NCBI RefSeq assembly: GCF_017676345.1
Contig: NZ_JAFFZM010000001.1
Coordinates: forward strand, 496,001 to 560,000
Length of the DNA stretch: 64,000 nucleotides
From: Streptomyces smyrnaeus
GTDB lineage: Bacteria; Actinomycetota; Actinomycetes; Streptomycetales; Streptomycetaceae
Direction of reading: 5' to 3'
In this document: piece after piece, positions 18,487 through 26,989 of the stretch
Layout: the number at the start of each line of letters is the position of its first letter
Position numbering within the stretch: position 1 is the stretch's first letter
Translations under genes and position numbers: made by a program
Notes under the pieces: model-generated
Databases searched by the model: none
Seen by the model: only the letters and a program-made list of their open reading frames with translations
What the model was told of the DNA's origin: nothing

Positions 18487-19649
18487 CGTCCGATGATCTC
18501 CTTCATGATCTCGGTGGTACCGCCGTAGATGGTCTGGATACGGCCGTCGGTGAAGGCCTTGGCGACCCGGTACTCGTTCATGTACCCGTAGCCGCCGTGC
18601 AGCTGCAGGCAGCGGTCGGCGGCGCGCTTTTGCAGCTCGGTCGCCCACCACTTGGCCATGGACGCGTGCACCGCGTCCAGCTCTCCCTTGGCGTGGTCCT
18701 CGATGCAGCGGTCCAGGAAGGAGCGGGTGACGGCGCACTCGGTGGCCAGTTCGGCGATCTCGAAGCGGATGTGCTGGAGCTTGGCCAGCGGCCGGCCGAA
18801 CGCGGTGCGCTCCTTGACGTACGCGGTGGTGAGCTCCAGCAGCTGCTCGGCGGCGGCGATCCCGGAGACGGCGATGGCCATCCGCTCCTGCGCGAGGTTG
18901 GTCATCAGATGCACGAAAGCGCCGTCGAGCTCACCGAGCAGATTCTCCTTGGGGACGCGTACGTCGGTGAAGAACAGCTCGGCGGTGTCCTGCGCCTTCT
19001 GGCCGATCTTGTCGAGGTTGCGCCCGCGTTCGAAGCCGTCCATGCCCCGCTCGACCACCAGCAGGCTCATCCCGTGCGCACCGCCCTCGGGCCTGGTCCT
19101 GGCCACGACGACGACCAGGTCGGCCAGGATGCCGTTGGAGATGAACGTCTTCGAACCGTTCAGCACCCAGTGGTCGCCGTGGTCCTCGGCCGTGGTGCGG
19201 ATCGCCTGCAGGTCGGAGCCGGCGCCGGGCTCGGTCATGGCGATGGCCGTGATGGTCTCGCCCGAACAGAAGCCCGGCAGCCAGCGCTGCTTCTGCTCTT
19301 CGGTCGCCAGCGAGGTGAGGTACGGGCCGACGATGTCGTTGTGCAGGCCGATCGCCAGGCCGGGAGCGCCCGCCCGGGTGAACTCCTCGGCGAGTACGGC
19401 GGCGTAGCGGAAGTCCGGCTCTCCCCCGCCGCCGTACTCCTCGGGCACGGCGAGCCCGAGGAGCCCCTGCCGCCCGGCCGCCCGCCACACCTCGCGGGAG
19501 ACGACGCCGTCGTGCTCCCACTGCGCGTAGTACGGCTCCACCTCCTTGGCCAGGAAGGTGCGCACGGTCTGCCGGAACGCCTCATGGTCGTCGGTGAAGA
19601 TCTGCCGCTTCAGCTGATGATTCAGCTGCTGGTTCGTCTGCTGCTTCAT
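18471..19649 (-). CDS. Acyl-CoA dehydrogenase (long-chain/isovaleryl-like subtype)
   Basis: The protein has 392 aa; its ATG at 19649 overlaps the preceding CoA-transferase stop (ATGA). It starts with an odd Gln/Asn-rich stretch (KQQTNQQLNHQLKRQ). The FAD-binding core shows AMTEPGAGSDLQAIRTTA and WVLNGSKTFISNG, and the C-terminus QLHGGYGYMNEY and IYGGTTEIMKEIIGR. The usual YEGT catalytic glutamate is Gly here, as in LCAD/IVD-type enzymes whose base is on an earlier helix, probably the glutamate in GIAAAEQLLELT. It would make the trans-2-enoyl-CoA for the hydratase two genes downstream. The electron acceptor, ETF, is not encoded here. Confidence 0.93.
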   Translation of the reverse strand: MKQQTNQQLNHQLKRQIFTDDHEAFRQTVRTFLAKEVEPYYAQWEHDGVVSREVWRAAGRQGLLGLAVPEEYGGGGEPDFRYAAVLAEEFTRAGAPGLAIGLHNDIVGPYLTSLATEEQKQRWLPGFCSGETITAIAMTEPGAGSDLQAIRTTAEDHGDHWVLNGSKTFISNGILADLVVVVARTRPEGGAHGMSLLVVERGMDGFERGRNLDKIGQKAQDTAELFFTDVRVPKENLLGELDGAFVHLMTNLAQERMAIAVSGIAAAEQLLELTTAYVKERTAFGRPLAKLQHIRFEIAELATECAVTRSFLDRCIEDHAKGELDAVHASMAKWWATELQKRAADRCLQLHGGYGYMNEYRVAKAFTDGRIQTIYGGTTEIMKEIIGRSLLN

Positions 19650-20863
19650 GGCGTGGGGTGGTCTCCTTCGCGCGGGCGGGAGGCTGCTGGGCGTGGCCGG
19701 TCCGCCTCGGCCGGCCCCGCGGTCGCGGTCAGGGCCGGGACGTCCCAGTCGCGGGCGACCTCGGCGGTGTGCGCGCCGGGCCGGGCCGGGCCGGAGGCGA
19801 CCCGGGTGGGTGTCGCGGAGAACCGGGGAGCGGGCGCCGGCTGCGTGATACCGCCGTGCTCCACATAGGTGCCGCGTGCCGCCAGCTGCGGATGGGAGGG
19901 CGCCTCGGTCAGCGAGAGCACCGGGGCCACGCAGGCGTCGGTGTCCTGGAAGACCGCTGTCCACTCCGCGCGCGTACGGGAGGCGAACCGGGCGGCGATC
20001 AGCTCCCGCAGCGTCTCCCACCCGGCGAGGTCGTCGCGCGGCGGCGCCTGGTCGGCGACGCCGAGCAGCCGGACGAACTCCGCGTAGAACGCGGGCTCCA
20101 GGGCGCCGACGGCCATGAAGCCGCCGTCGGAGGTGGCATAGGTGCCGTAGAAGGGGCAGCCGCCGTCCAGCAGATTGGCGGCGCGCCGGTCCTGCCAGCG
20201 GCCCGCGGCGAGCAGTCCCTGGAGCATCGCCGTCAGATGGCTCGTACCGTCCACGATCGCCGCGTCCACGACCTGTCCGGCGCCCTGCGGGCCGCGCGCG
20301 TGCTGCAGCGCCGCCAGCACGCCGATGACCAGGTAGAGGGAGCCTCCCGCGTAGTCGCCCAGCAGATTGGCGGGCGCGACGGGTGGGCCCTCGGCCGGTC
20401 CGGTCATCCCGAGGGCTCCGGTGACGGCGATGTAGCCGATGTCGTGCCCGGCCCGCTGCGCCAGCGGCCCATCCTGGCCCCAGCCGGTCATCCGGCCGTA
20501 GACCAGGCGCGGGTTGCGGGCGAGGCAGACCTCGGGGCCGACTCCGAGGCGCTCGGCGACTTCGGGCCGGAACCCCTCGATGAGCACATCGGCGCGCTCG
20601 ACGAGCGAGAGGGCCGCGGCGACCCCCGCCCGCTGTTTGAGGTCGAGGACCACGGAGCGCTTGTTGCGGTTGGTGACGTCGTACTCGGCCGGGACAGCGA
20701 GCGAACCGCCGCCGGGCCGGTCGACCCGGACGACATCGGCTCCGAGGTCCGCGAGCGTCATGGCGGCGAACGGCCCCGGACCTATCCCGGCGAGCTCCAC
20801 GACACGCACCCCGGCCAGCGGGCCCCCGGCTGGGGGTCCGACGTGCTCTTCCGCTGCTGCCAT
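19646..20863 (-). CDS. Type III CoA-transferase, alpha-methylacyl-CoA racemase-like
   Basis: The protein has 405 aa from the ATG at 20863. CaiB/BaiF fold features are clear: LAGVRVVELAGIGPGPFAAMTLADLGADVVRVDRP at the N-terminus (in two parts), NKRSVVLDLK, LIEGFRPEVAERLG, and GDYAGGSLYLVIGVLAAL with the conserved aspartate. The sequence is closest in pattern to 2-methylacyl-CoA racemases, which epimerise the alpha-methyl group of branched acyl-CoAs so that only the (S) form enters beta-oxidation. As the first gene of the beta-oxidation operon, this suggests the operon handles methyl-branched acids such as isoprenoid or sterol side chains. The low-complexity tail is not family-like. Confidence 0.88.
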   Translation of the reverse strand: MAAAEEHVGPPAGGPLAGVRVVELAGIGPGPFAAMTLADLGADVVRVDRPGGGSLAVPAEYDVTNRNKRSVVLDLKQRAGVAAALSLVERADVLIEGFRPEVAERLGVGPEVCLARNPRLVYGRMTGWGQDGPLAQRAGHDIGYIAVTGALGMTGPAEGPPVAPANLLGDYAGGSLYLVIGVLAALQHARGPQGAGQVVDAAIVDGTSHLTAMLQGLLAAGRWQDRRAANLLDGGCPFYGTYATSDGGFMAVGALEPAFYAEFVRLLGVADQAPPRDDLAGWETLRELIAARFASRTRAEWTAVFQDTDACVAPVLSLTEAPSHPQLAARGTYVEHGGITQPAPAPRFSATPTRVASGPARPGAHTAEVARDWDVPALTATAGPAEADRPRPAASRPREGDHPTP

Positions 20864-20877
20864 CGGGCCCCCAGCAC

Positions 20878-20898
20878 TGTGACACAACTGATGTAACA
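20878..20898. promoter_or_regulatory. Two TGTNACA sites upstream of the beta-oxidation operon
   Basis: TGTGACA (20878-20884) and TGTAACA (20892-20898) are each near-symmetrical and spaced 14 bases apart in the 210-base gap between the racemase-like gene and the DUF1203 gene. This is weak but positioned 15-35 bases upstream of the operon's first start. Confidence 0.25.
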
Positions 20899-21073
20899 CC
20901 GGCGATGCTATGGACAGTGCCGCCAATCCACAAGCCCCCACGAGGGCTCCACGGAGGCTCCACGGCGTGGCCGCCACTGCTCCCCGGCGCGGCCCGAACC
21001 CCTCTTCGCGCCCGTCGAACGCCACGACCGAAAGCCGCCAGCATCCGGGCCACGGCCGACCGAGCCTGGGTGC

Positions 21074-21589
21074 ATGAGCACGGACTACGAGATACGAGCG
21101 ATTCCGGCGCAGACGCTGGAGGAACTGCGCACCCGCGACGACGCGGGCGCGCCACCGCGCCGGGTGGTGGACGAGGAGGGCGGCAACCCGCTGCGCTGCT
21201 GCCTGGAGCGGAGCAGGCCGGGCGAGACCCTCGCCCTGGTCTCGTACGCGCCGTTGCGGCGCTGGGCACGGGAGACCGGCGCGGACCCGGGCGCGTACGA
21301 CGAGGTGGGGCCGGTCTTCATCCACCCGCACGACTGCGGCGGCTGGGCGGGCGCCGCGGACGGCGGCTACCCGGAAGCGATGCGCGGCGAACGGCGCACC
21401 CTGCGCGCCTACTCCGCCGACGGCCGCATCCTCGGCGGACTGCTGCTGGACGGGACGCGGGAGAAGACGCCGACCGTCGAGGAAGGGCTGGCCCAGCTGT
21501 ACGCCGACCCGCTGGTGGCCGCGGTGCATGTCCGCGCGGTCGAGTTCGGCTGCTTCCTCGCGGAGACGCGGAGGGTCGTAGCGGGATGA
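21074..21589 (+). CDS. DUF1203 domain-containing protein
   Basis: The protein has 171 aa. It matches the DUF1203 pattern from end to end: RCCLERSRPGETLALVSYAPL, GPVFIHPHDCGGW, RAYSADGRILGG and VAAVHVRAVEFGCFLAETRR. The family has no established function; members are small soluble proteins with conserved Cys and His residues. It stands alone, divergent from the beta-oxidation operon and followed by a strong hairpin. Confidence 0.85.
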   Translation: MSTDYEIRAIPAQTLEELRTRDDAGAPPRRVVDEEGGNPLRCCLERSRPGETLALVSYAPLRRWARETGADPGAYDEVGPVFIHPHDCGGWAGAADGGYPEAMRGERRTLRAYSADGRILGGLLLDGTREKTPTVEEGLAQLYADPLVAAVHVRAVEFGCFLAETRRVVAG

Positions 21590-21604
21590 GCAGCTGCTGA
21601 TCGC

Positions 21605-21640
21605 GGTGAGCGCCCGCTGATCGCCCGGCGGGCGCTCACC
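21605..21640 (+). terminator. Hairpin after the DUF1203 gene
   Basis: GGTGAGCGCCCGC (21605-21617) pairs perfectly with 21628-21640 across a 10-base loop. It lies 15 bases past the DUF1203 stop and isolates that gene from the downstream sugar operon. Confidence 0.8.
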
Positions 21641-21676
21641 GTCACCCGGGAGTGGGATGGACAGCCGTCGGCAGGC

Positions 21677-21722
21677 TGCGTAAAGTTGCGCGAAAGACAG
21701 AGATTTCACGCAACTTTGCGCA
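21677..21722. promoter_or_regulatory. 19-bp inverted-repeat operator candidate of the SIS/aldolase/DeoR operon
   Basis: TGCGTAAAGTTGCGCGAAA (21677-21695) is matched as its complement by 21704-21722 with two mismatches across an 8-base spacer. GAAA/TTTC arms are typical of DeoR-family sites, and the operon encodes a DeoR regulator two genes on. It lies 40 bases before the first start codon. Confidence 0.65.
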
Positions 21723-21761
21723 CCGGGCCGAGGGGCTCCGGTCCAGGAGGGGGTCCCACTC

Positions 21762-22655
21762 ATGGGCGAGACGGCATACATGGAGCAGGAGTTGCGCAGC
21801 CAGCCGGAGACCTGGCGGGCCGCGGCGAAGATCGGCTCCGGTGACACCCCCCTCCCGGCGGCGGGCGCCCGGGTGGCCGTGGTCGGCTGCGGAACCTCCT
21901 GGTTCATGGCCCAGTCCTACGCGGCGCTGCGCGAGGGGGCCGGTCTGGGAGTGACGGACGCGTTCGCCGCGTCGGAAGCCTTCCTCGGCGCGGCCCGGGG
22001 ATACGACGCCGTGGTCGCGATCACCCGCTCCGGCACCACCACGGAGGTGCTGCGCGTGCTGGAGGCAGTGCGGGGCCGGATCCCGACCATTACGGTGCTG
22101 GGCGACGCGGACACCCCGGCCACCTCGCTGTCGGACGAGACGGTCGCACTGCCCTTCGCCGACGAGAAGTCCGTGGTGCAGACCCGCTTCGCCACCTCCG
22201 CCCTCGCGCTGCTGCGCGCACACCTCGGTGAGGACCTGGCAGGCCCGGTGAGTGACGCGCAGGAGGCGCTGTCCTGCCCGCTGGAGCAGGAGTGGCTGGA
22301 CGCCGAGCAGTTCTCCTTCCTCGGCACCGGCTGGACCTTCGGCCTGGCCAACGAGGCGGCGTTGAAGATGCGGGAGGCGTCCCAGAGCTGGACGGAGTCC
22401 TACCCGGCCATGGAGTACCGGCACGGGCCGATAGCCATCGCCGCCCCTGGGCGGGTCACCTGGCTCCTCGGCCAGGCACCGGAAGGGCTGGAGGCCGAAG
22501 TGACCGCGACCGGCGCCCGGTTCGTGTGCCACCCCAGGGACCCGCTCGCCGATCTGGTGCTGATCCACCGGGTCGCGCTGGAGCGGGCACGCGTCCGGGG
22601 CCTCGACCCGGACAACCCCCGCAGTCTCACCCGCTCGGTGATGCTGGACGGCTGA
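21762..22655 (+). CDS. SIS-domain sugar isomerase/deaminase (AgaS/GlmS-C type)
   Basis: The protein has 297 aa; AGGAGG precedes the ATG. It carries two SIS domains: VAVVGCGTSWFMAQSYAAL near residues 30-50 with AITRSGTTTEVLRVL after it, and FLGTGWTFGLANEAALKMREAS in the second. YPAMEYRHGPIAI is the family's catalytic-loop signature. Relatives interconvert ketose and aldose amino sugars (tagatose-6-P isomerase AgaS, or deaminases). It heads an operon with an aldolase and a DeoR regulator, which fits galactosamine- or ketohexose-type catabolism. No kinase, deacetylase or transporter is present alongside. Confidence 0.88.
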   Translation: MGETAYMEQELRSQPETWRAAAKIGSGDTPLPAAGARVAVVGCGTSWFMAQSYAALREGAGLGVTDAFAASEAFLGAARGYDAVVAITRSGTTTEVLRVLEAVRGRIPTITVLGDADTPATSLSDETVALPFADEKSVVQTRFATSALALLRAHLGEDLAGPVSDAQEALSCPLEQEWLDAEQFSFLGTGWTFGLANEAALKMREASQSWTESYPAMEYRHGPIAIAAPGRVTWLLGQAPEGLEAEVTATGARFVCHPRDPLADLVLIHRVALERARVRGLDPDNPRSLTRSVMLDG

Positions 22656-22779
22656 CCGCGAGCGATGCGGGCGGCCGACCACGAGCCTCAGCCGCCCCCG
22701 TCCTGCCCTGCCGCCGTACCGGTCCGCCGCCGTGCCGGTCGCCGTCCCGCCGTCCCGCCGCCCGACCAAGGAGCCCGCG

Positions 22780-23652
22780 ATGCCCCTCGTTCCCACCGCC
22801 TCGATCCTCGCCGACGCCCGTGCGGCGGGCACCGGCGCTGCCGCTTTCAACGTCATCCATCTGGAGACCGCCGAGGCACTGGTCGCAGCCGCCGACCAGA
22901 CCGGCCGTCCGCTCATCCTGCAGATCAGCGAGAACTGCGTGCGCTACCACGGCAGTCTGCTGCCGATCACCCGCGCCACCCTCGCACTGGCGGAGGCCGC
23001 CGGGACCGAGGTCTCGGTGCACCTGGACCACATCACCGACCCCGAGCTGATCCGGCAGGGCGTCGCGGCGGGGGTCGGTTCGGTGATGATCGACGCCTCC
23101 ACGCTGCCGTACACCCAGAACGTCGCGACGACCGCGCGGCTGACGGCCTGGTGCCACGACCGGGAGGCGTTCGTTGAGGCGGAGCTGGGCGAGGTGGGCG
23201 GCAAGGACGGGGTGCACGCGCCGGGGGTGCGGACCGACCCGGGCGAGGCGCTGGAGTTCGTCGCGGCCACGGGCGTGGACGCGCTGGCCGTCGCGGTGGG
23301 CTCCTCACATGCGATGCGGGAGCGTACGGCGAAGCTGGATCTGGAACTGATCGGTCGGCTGCGGGAGAAACTGCCGGTGCCGCTGGTGCTGCACGGCTCC
23401 TCGGGGGTCCCGGACGAGGAGCTGCGGGCGGCCATCGCCGCCGGTATGACCAAGATCAACATATCGACGCATCTCGTCTCGGTCTTCACGCGGGGCGTGC
23501 GTAAGGTACTGGAGGCCGAACCCGCGCTCATCGACTCGCGCAAGTACGTGGCCCCGGCGCGGGACGCGGTGCGCAGCGAAGCGGCGCGGCTGCTGCAGAT
23601 ACTCGGGGGCGAGGGGCCGGAGAGGGAGACGACACCAGGTGAAGCGCCATGA
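22780..23652 (+). CDS. Class II ketose-bisphosphate aldolase (KbaY/GatY-like)
   Basis: The protein has 290 aa from the ATG at 22780, with GGAG nine bases upstream; a frame-open upstream extension has no RBS. Zinc-dependent class II aldolase features include AFNVIHLETAEA, VSVHLDHITD (zinc-binding His), FVEAELGEVGGKDG, and LVLHGSSGVPDEELRAAI followed by MTKINISTHL. The loop that reads GTAHGxY in typical tagatose/fructose aldolases is GSSHAMRER here. It probably splits a ketohexose bisphosphate into two triose phosphates after the SIS isomerase step. The 3' end overlaps the DeoR gene by 14 bases. Confidence 0.9.
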   Translation: MPLVPTASILADARAAGTGAAAFNVIHLETAEALVAAADQTGRPLILQISENCVRYHGSLLPITRATLALAEAAGTEVSVHLDHITDPELIRQGVAAGVGSVMIDASTLPYTQNVATTARLTAWCHDREAFVEAELGEVGGKDGVHAPGVRTDPGEALEFVAATGVDALAVAVGSSHAMRERTAKLDLELIGRLREKLPVPLVLHGSSGVPDEELRAAIAAGMTKINISTHLVSVFTRGVRKVLEAEPALIDSRKYVAPARDAVRSEAARLLQILGGEGPERETTPGEAP

Positions 23653-24442
23653 GCGGATGAATGCCCTGCTCGAACTGCTGGGGCAGCGCGGCAGCGTGGA
23701 GGTCGAGGAGGCGGCCACCGCGCTGGAGGTCTCGGCGGCGACGATGCGGCGCGACATGGACGCGTTGGCAGAGCAGCAGTTGCTCACCCGTACCCGGGGT
23801 GGCGCGGTGCTCAGCGCGGTGACCTACGACCTGCCGATCCGCTACAAGCGTGGGCACCACGTGGGCGCGAAGCAGTCGCTGGCGCGGGCCGCCGCCGCAA
23901 TGGTGGAGCGCGGCAGCGTGGTCGGCCTGAGCGGCGGCACGACGACCACGGAGATCGCCCGTGCGCTGACCGACCGGCCCGACCTGGCCGAGCCCGGCCC
24001 GCAGCCGCGTCTGACCATCGTCACCAACGCCTTGAACATCGCCTACGAACTGGCGGTACGGCCGCAGATCAAGACGGTGCTGACGGGCGGGGTGGCGCAC
24101 TCCCGGACGTTCGAACTGACCGGCCCCTACAGCGAATTGGTACTGGGCGAGATCACCGTGGACATCGCGTTCATCGGCGCCAACGGTATGGATCCCCAGG
24201 AGGGGGCCACCGTGCACGACGAGTCGGAGGGGCGCATCAACGGGCTGATGGCCCAGCGGGCGGAACGGGCCGTGGTGGTCACCGACTCCTCGAAGGTCGG
24301 CGTGCGCTGCTTCGCCCGCATCGGCGGCCCGGACCTGTTCGACACCTTCCTCACCGACAGCGGTATCACGGACGCCGACCGCCACCGGTTCGAGGAGCAG
24401 GGGCTGACCACGGTGCTTGCGGAGCCGGACCCGGACGACTGA
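23639..24442 (+). CDS. DeoR-family transcriptional regulator
   Basis: The protein has 267 aa from a GTG overlapping the aldolase end. The N-terminal HTH reads VEEAATALEVSAATMRRDMDAL with the GGAV wing. The C-terminal DeoRC sugar-phosphate sensor shows VGLSGGTTTTEIAR, LTIVTNALNIAYELA and VVTDSSKVGVRCFARI, where the conserved lysine and DSSK loop bind phosphosugars. It most likely represses its own operon through the inverted repeat at 21677-21722 and releases on binding the pathway's sugar phosphate. Confidence 0.93.
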   Translation: MKRHERMNALLELLGQRGSVEVEEAATALEVSAATMRRDMDALAEQQLLTRTRGGAVLSAVTYDLPIRYKRGHHVGAKQSLARAAAAMVERGSVVGLSGGTTTTEIARALTDRPDLAEPGPQPRLTIVTNALNIAYELAVRPQIKTVLTGGVAHSRTFELTGPYSELVLGEITVDIAFIGANGMDPQEGATVHDESEGRINGLMAQRAERAVVVTDSSKVGVRCFARIGGPDLFDTFLTDSGITDADRHRFEEQGLTTVLAEPDPDD

Positions 24443-24444
24443 CG

Positions 24445-24489
24445 ACCGACCGCTGCCGAACCGACCGCTGCCGAACCGACTGCTGACGA
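24445..24489. repeat. Three tandem 15-bp repeats after the DeoR gene
   Basis: ACCGACCGCTGCCGA occurs at 24445-24459 and 24460-24474, then the variant ACCGACTGCTGACGA at 24475-24489. It starts three bases after the stop. Confidence 0.8.
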
Positions 24490-24540
24490 AGGGAGAAGGG
24501 GCGGGAGGGGAAAGAGCGAAAGCGGGTGACGCCGCGTCGC

Positions 24541-25080
24541 CTACTGCTCCGCGGGGAGGGCGGCGGAGGCACGGCTCCGACGGGCAGTGGTGAAGTACGC
24601 GTTCGCCGCCGGGAGGAACATCAAGGTCACCGCGGTGAGAACGGCCAGTACATGCAGGGTGCGGCTGACGGCGAAGGCGAGATCCAGTGCGCCGACATCG
24701 GAGAGCAGCGCTCCGACCGACACCCCGTCGGCCAGGCGACCAAGGGGCTCGGCCACCATCGACGCCGTTCCCCCGATGCCCAGAGCGAGAGTGAGGGCGA
24801 GGCGGGCCCAGCCCTGGCCCCGGCGCATGCGTACGGCGCACCACCACGCGGCGGTGAAGACGGTCAGCCGAATGGCCAGACCCACCCCGATCCCGCCTGC
24901 CGATCCAGAACCGTCGGCGGCCATCTCGCTGACGGCGAGCACCGTCTCGAACGCCCCGGCCGCCACCGCGATCATCCATAGCGCGAAGGCGTGCCGTACG
25001 GGTGCGGGCGTCGGGACCGGCGACGCCGGCGCGGGCGGGACGGTACCGGGCGCGGCGGAGGAGCTGCTCGGCGAGTTCAT
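24541..25080 (-). CDS. Hypothetical membrane protein, about four helices
   Basis: The protein has 179 aa. A Pro/Ser/Ala-rich N-terminus of about 28 residues is followed by four hydrophobic segments: FALWMIAVAAGAFETVLAV, GGIGVGLAIRLTVFTAAWWC, ARLALTLALGIGGTASMVA and LAFAVSRTLHVLAVLTAVTL. No family is recognised. It is convergent with the DeoR gene and divergent from the acyl-CoA ligase; the 310 bases between its start and the ligase's start contain low-complexity C-rich sequence with no convincing gene. Transport or sensing cannot be argued from the sequence. Confidence 0.7.
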   Translation of the reverse strand: MNSPSSSSAAPGTVPPAPASPVPTPAPVRHAFALWMIAVAAGAFETVLAVSEMAADGSGSAGGIGVGLAIRLTVFTAAWWCAVRMRRGQGWARLALTLALGIGGTASMVAEPLGRLADGVSVGALLSDVGALDLAFAVSRTLHVLAVLTAVTLMFLPAANAYFTTARRSRASAALPAEQ

Positions 25081-25390
25081 GGAGCTGCCTTTCTCGGAGT
25101 GGTGCGGGGTCGGCCGCGAGGCGTGGGGCGGCGGTCACCAGCGATCCTCCGACTACCTGGGCACCTGGGCACGCCGTCCACCCGGTGCGGCACCGTGCAC
25201 CTGCCACCACCCTGCCGAGGAGTGCTCGGCCCCCCTCGGCACCCCAGCCCCTTGGCCCCCTCGGCCCCGTCGGCCCCCTCGGCCCGGCGGGGGCCGGAAG
25301 CCGTGGCGTGAAGGCGGCGTGTACGAGGTGGCGGAACGGCGCGACACTGTATTGACGCGCTGTCAGCAGCACCGTGGGAGGGACATCGCC

Positions 25391-26941
25391 ATGTACCCCG
25401 GAGTGCACGCGTCCGCGGAGCCGGACAAACCCGCCGTCCTCACCGCCCGCACCGGAGCGGTGCTCACCTACGGCCAGTTGGAGGAGCGCTCGGTACGGCT
25501 GGCGAACCGGCTGCGCGGGGCGGGCCTGCGCCCCGGCGACCATCTCGCCCTGCTGTCCGACAACGACCCGCGCTGTCTGGAGGTGTACTGGGCGGCGCTG
25601 CGCTCCGGCCTGTACATCACCGCCGTCAACAGCCATCTGACCCCCGACGAGGCCGCCTACATCGTGCGGGACTGCGGGGCGCGGGCGCTGATCGTCTCGG
25701 CCGCCCTCCCGGAGGTGGCGACCGCGCTGGTGCCGCGTACGCCCGGGGTGAGGGTGCGGCTGGCGTACGGCGGCCTCCCGGGCCACGACGACTACGAGGA
25801 GGCGCTGGCCGGCTCCTCGCCCCGGCCGCCCGCGCGCCAGCCCCGGGGCGCGGACATGCTCTACTCGTCCGGCACCACGGGGCAGCCCAAGGGCATCCAG
25901 CCACCGCTCCTCGGCGAGGACCTCACCGAGTCCGCTTCCCCGCTCGTCACCCTGTTCTGCGCGCTCTACGGGTTCGACCCCTCGACCGTCTATCTGTCCC
26001 CCGCCCCCCTCTACCACGCGGCGCCGCTGCGCTTCTGCGCGGTGGTCACCGCGACCGGCGGCACCGTGGTGCTGATGGACGCCTTCGACCCGGTAAGGGC
26101 GCTGGAGTTGGTCGAGCAGCACCGGGTGACGCACAGCCAGTGGGTGCCGACCATGTTCGTACGCATGCTGAAGTTGCCCGAGGAGGTGCGGAACCGCTAC
26201 GACCTCTCCTCGTTGCGGGTGGCGATCCACGCCGCCGCGCCCTGCCCGGCCGAGGTGAAACGGCGGATGATGGCCTGGTGGGGACCGGTGCTGTACGAGT
26301 ACTACGCCTCGACCGAGGGCAACGGACTCACCGCCATCACTCCGCAGGAATGGCTGCGCAAGCCCGGTTCGGTCGGCAGGTCGGGGCCGCTGGGTGAGGT
26401 CCGGATCTGCGCGGACGACGGCACCGAGCTACCGGCCGGGACGACGGGCACCGTCTACTTCGCGCGCGACGAGCTGCCGTTCACGTACCACAACGACCCG
26501 GCGCGCACCGCCGAGGCCCAGCACCCCGAGCACCCGGCGTGGACGACCACCGGCGACATCGGTCACCTCGACGAGGACGGCTATCTCTTCCTCACCGACC
26601 GCAAGGCGTTCACCATCATCTCCGGTGGGGTGAACGTCTATCCGCAGGAGATCGAGGACTGTCTGACACTGCACCCGAAGGTCGCCGATGTCGCCGTGAT
26701 CGGGGTGCCGGATGCGGAGATGGGCGAGTCGGTGCACGCCGTTGTCCAGCCCGAGCCGGACGTGGTGCCCGCTGCGGGCGAGCAGTTGGTCCACGAGCTG
26801 CTGGCGTACGCGCGCGAACATCTGGCCGGGTACAAGACCCCCCGCACCCTGGAGCTCACCGACCGGCTGCCCCGCACTCCGACGGGCAAGCTCGCCAAGG
26901 GTCTGCTGCGGCGCCGGGGCACCGCGGACGTCGGCCGTTGA
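25391..26941 (+). CDS. AMP-dependent acyl-CoA synthetase
   Basis: The protein has 516 aa; the ATG has GGGAGGG eight bases upstream. An open frame extends 800 bases upstream through non-coding sequence, so this start was preferred. Motifs: MLYSSGTTGQPKGIQ (AMP P-loop), YYASTEGNGLTAITPQEW, TTGDIGHLDEDGYLFLTDR, SGGVNVYPQEIEDCL and LPRTPTGKLAKGLLRRR with the C-domain lysine. This pattern fits the fatty-acyl or bile-acid/cholesterol-side-chain ligase branch (FadD-type). It activates a carboxylic acid to its CoA thioester. It is monocistronic here, which does not reveal the substrate. Confidence 0.92.
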   Translation: MYPGVHASAEPDKPAVLTARTGAVLTYGQLEERSVRLANRLRGAGLRPGDHLALLSDNDPRCLEVYWAALRSGLYITAVNSHLTPDEAAYIVRDCGARALIVSAALPEVATALVPRTPGVRVRLAYGGLPGHDDYEEALAGSSPRPPARQPRGADMLYSSGTTGQPKGIQPPLLGEDLTESASPLVTLFCALYGFDPSTVYLSPAPLYHAAPLRFCAVVTATGGTVVLMDAFDPVRALELVEQHRVTHSQWVPTMFVRMLKLPEEVRNRYDLSSLRVAIHAAAPCPAEVKRRMMAWWGPVLYEYYASTEGNGLTAITPQEWLRKPGSVGRSGPLGEVRICADDGTELPAGTTGTVYFARDELPFTYHNDPARTAEAQHPEHPAWTTTGDIGHLDEDGYLFLTDRKAFTIISGGVNVYPQEIEDCLTLHPKVADVAVIGVPDAEMGESVHAVVQPEPDVVPAAGEQLVHELLAYAREHLAGYKTPRTLELTDRLPRTPTGKLAKGLLRRRGTADVGR

Positions 26942-26989
26942 GGGGGCAGCGCTGCGGTCTGCGGCGGCCTCGGCACGCGGCGGCATCCC

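Noticed and set aside
17298-19868. 856-codon plus-strand open frame over the thiolase and dehydrogenase genes
   Set aside because: Composition is shadow-like and both minus-strand genes have intact active sites.
23528-26230. 900-codon open frame on the minus strand
   Set aside because: It crosses the DeoR and acyl-CoA ligase genes and has shadow composition; only the 179-aa membrane protein in another frame is credible in this stretch.
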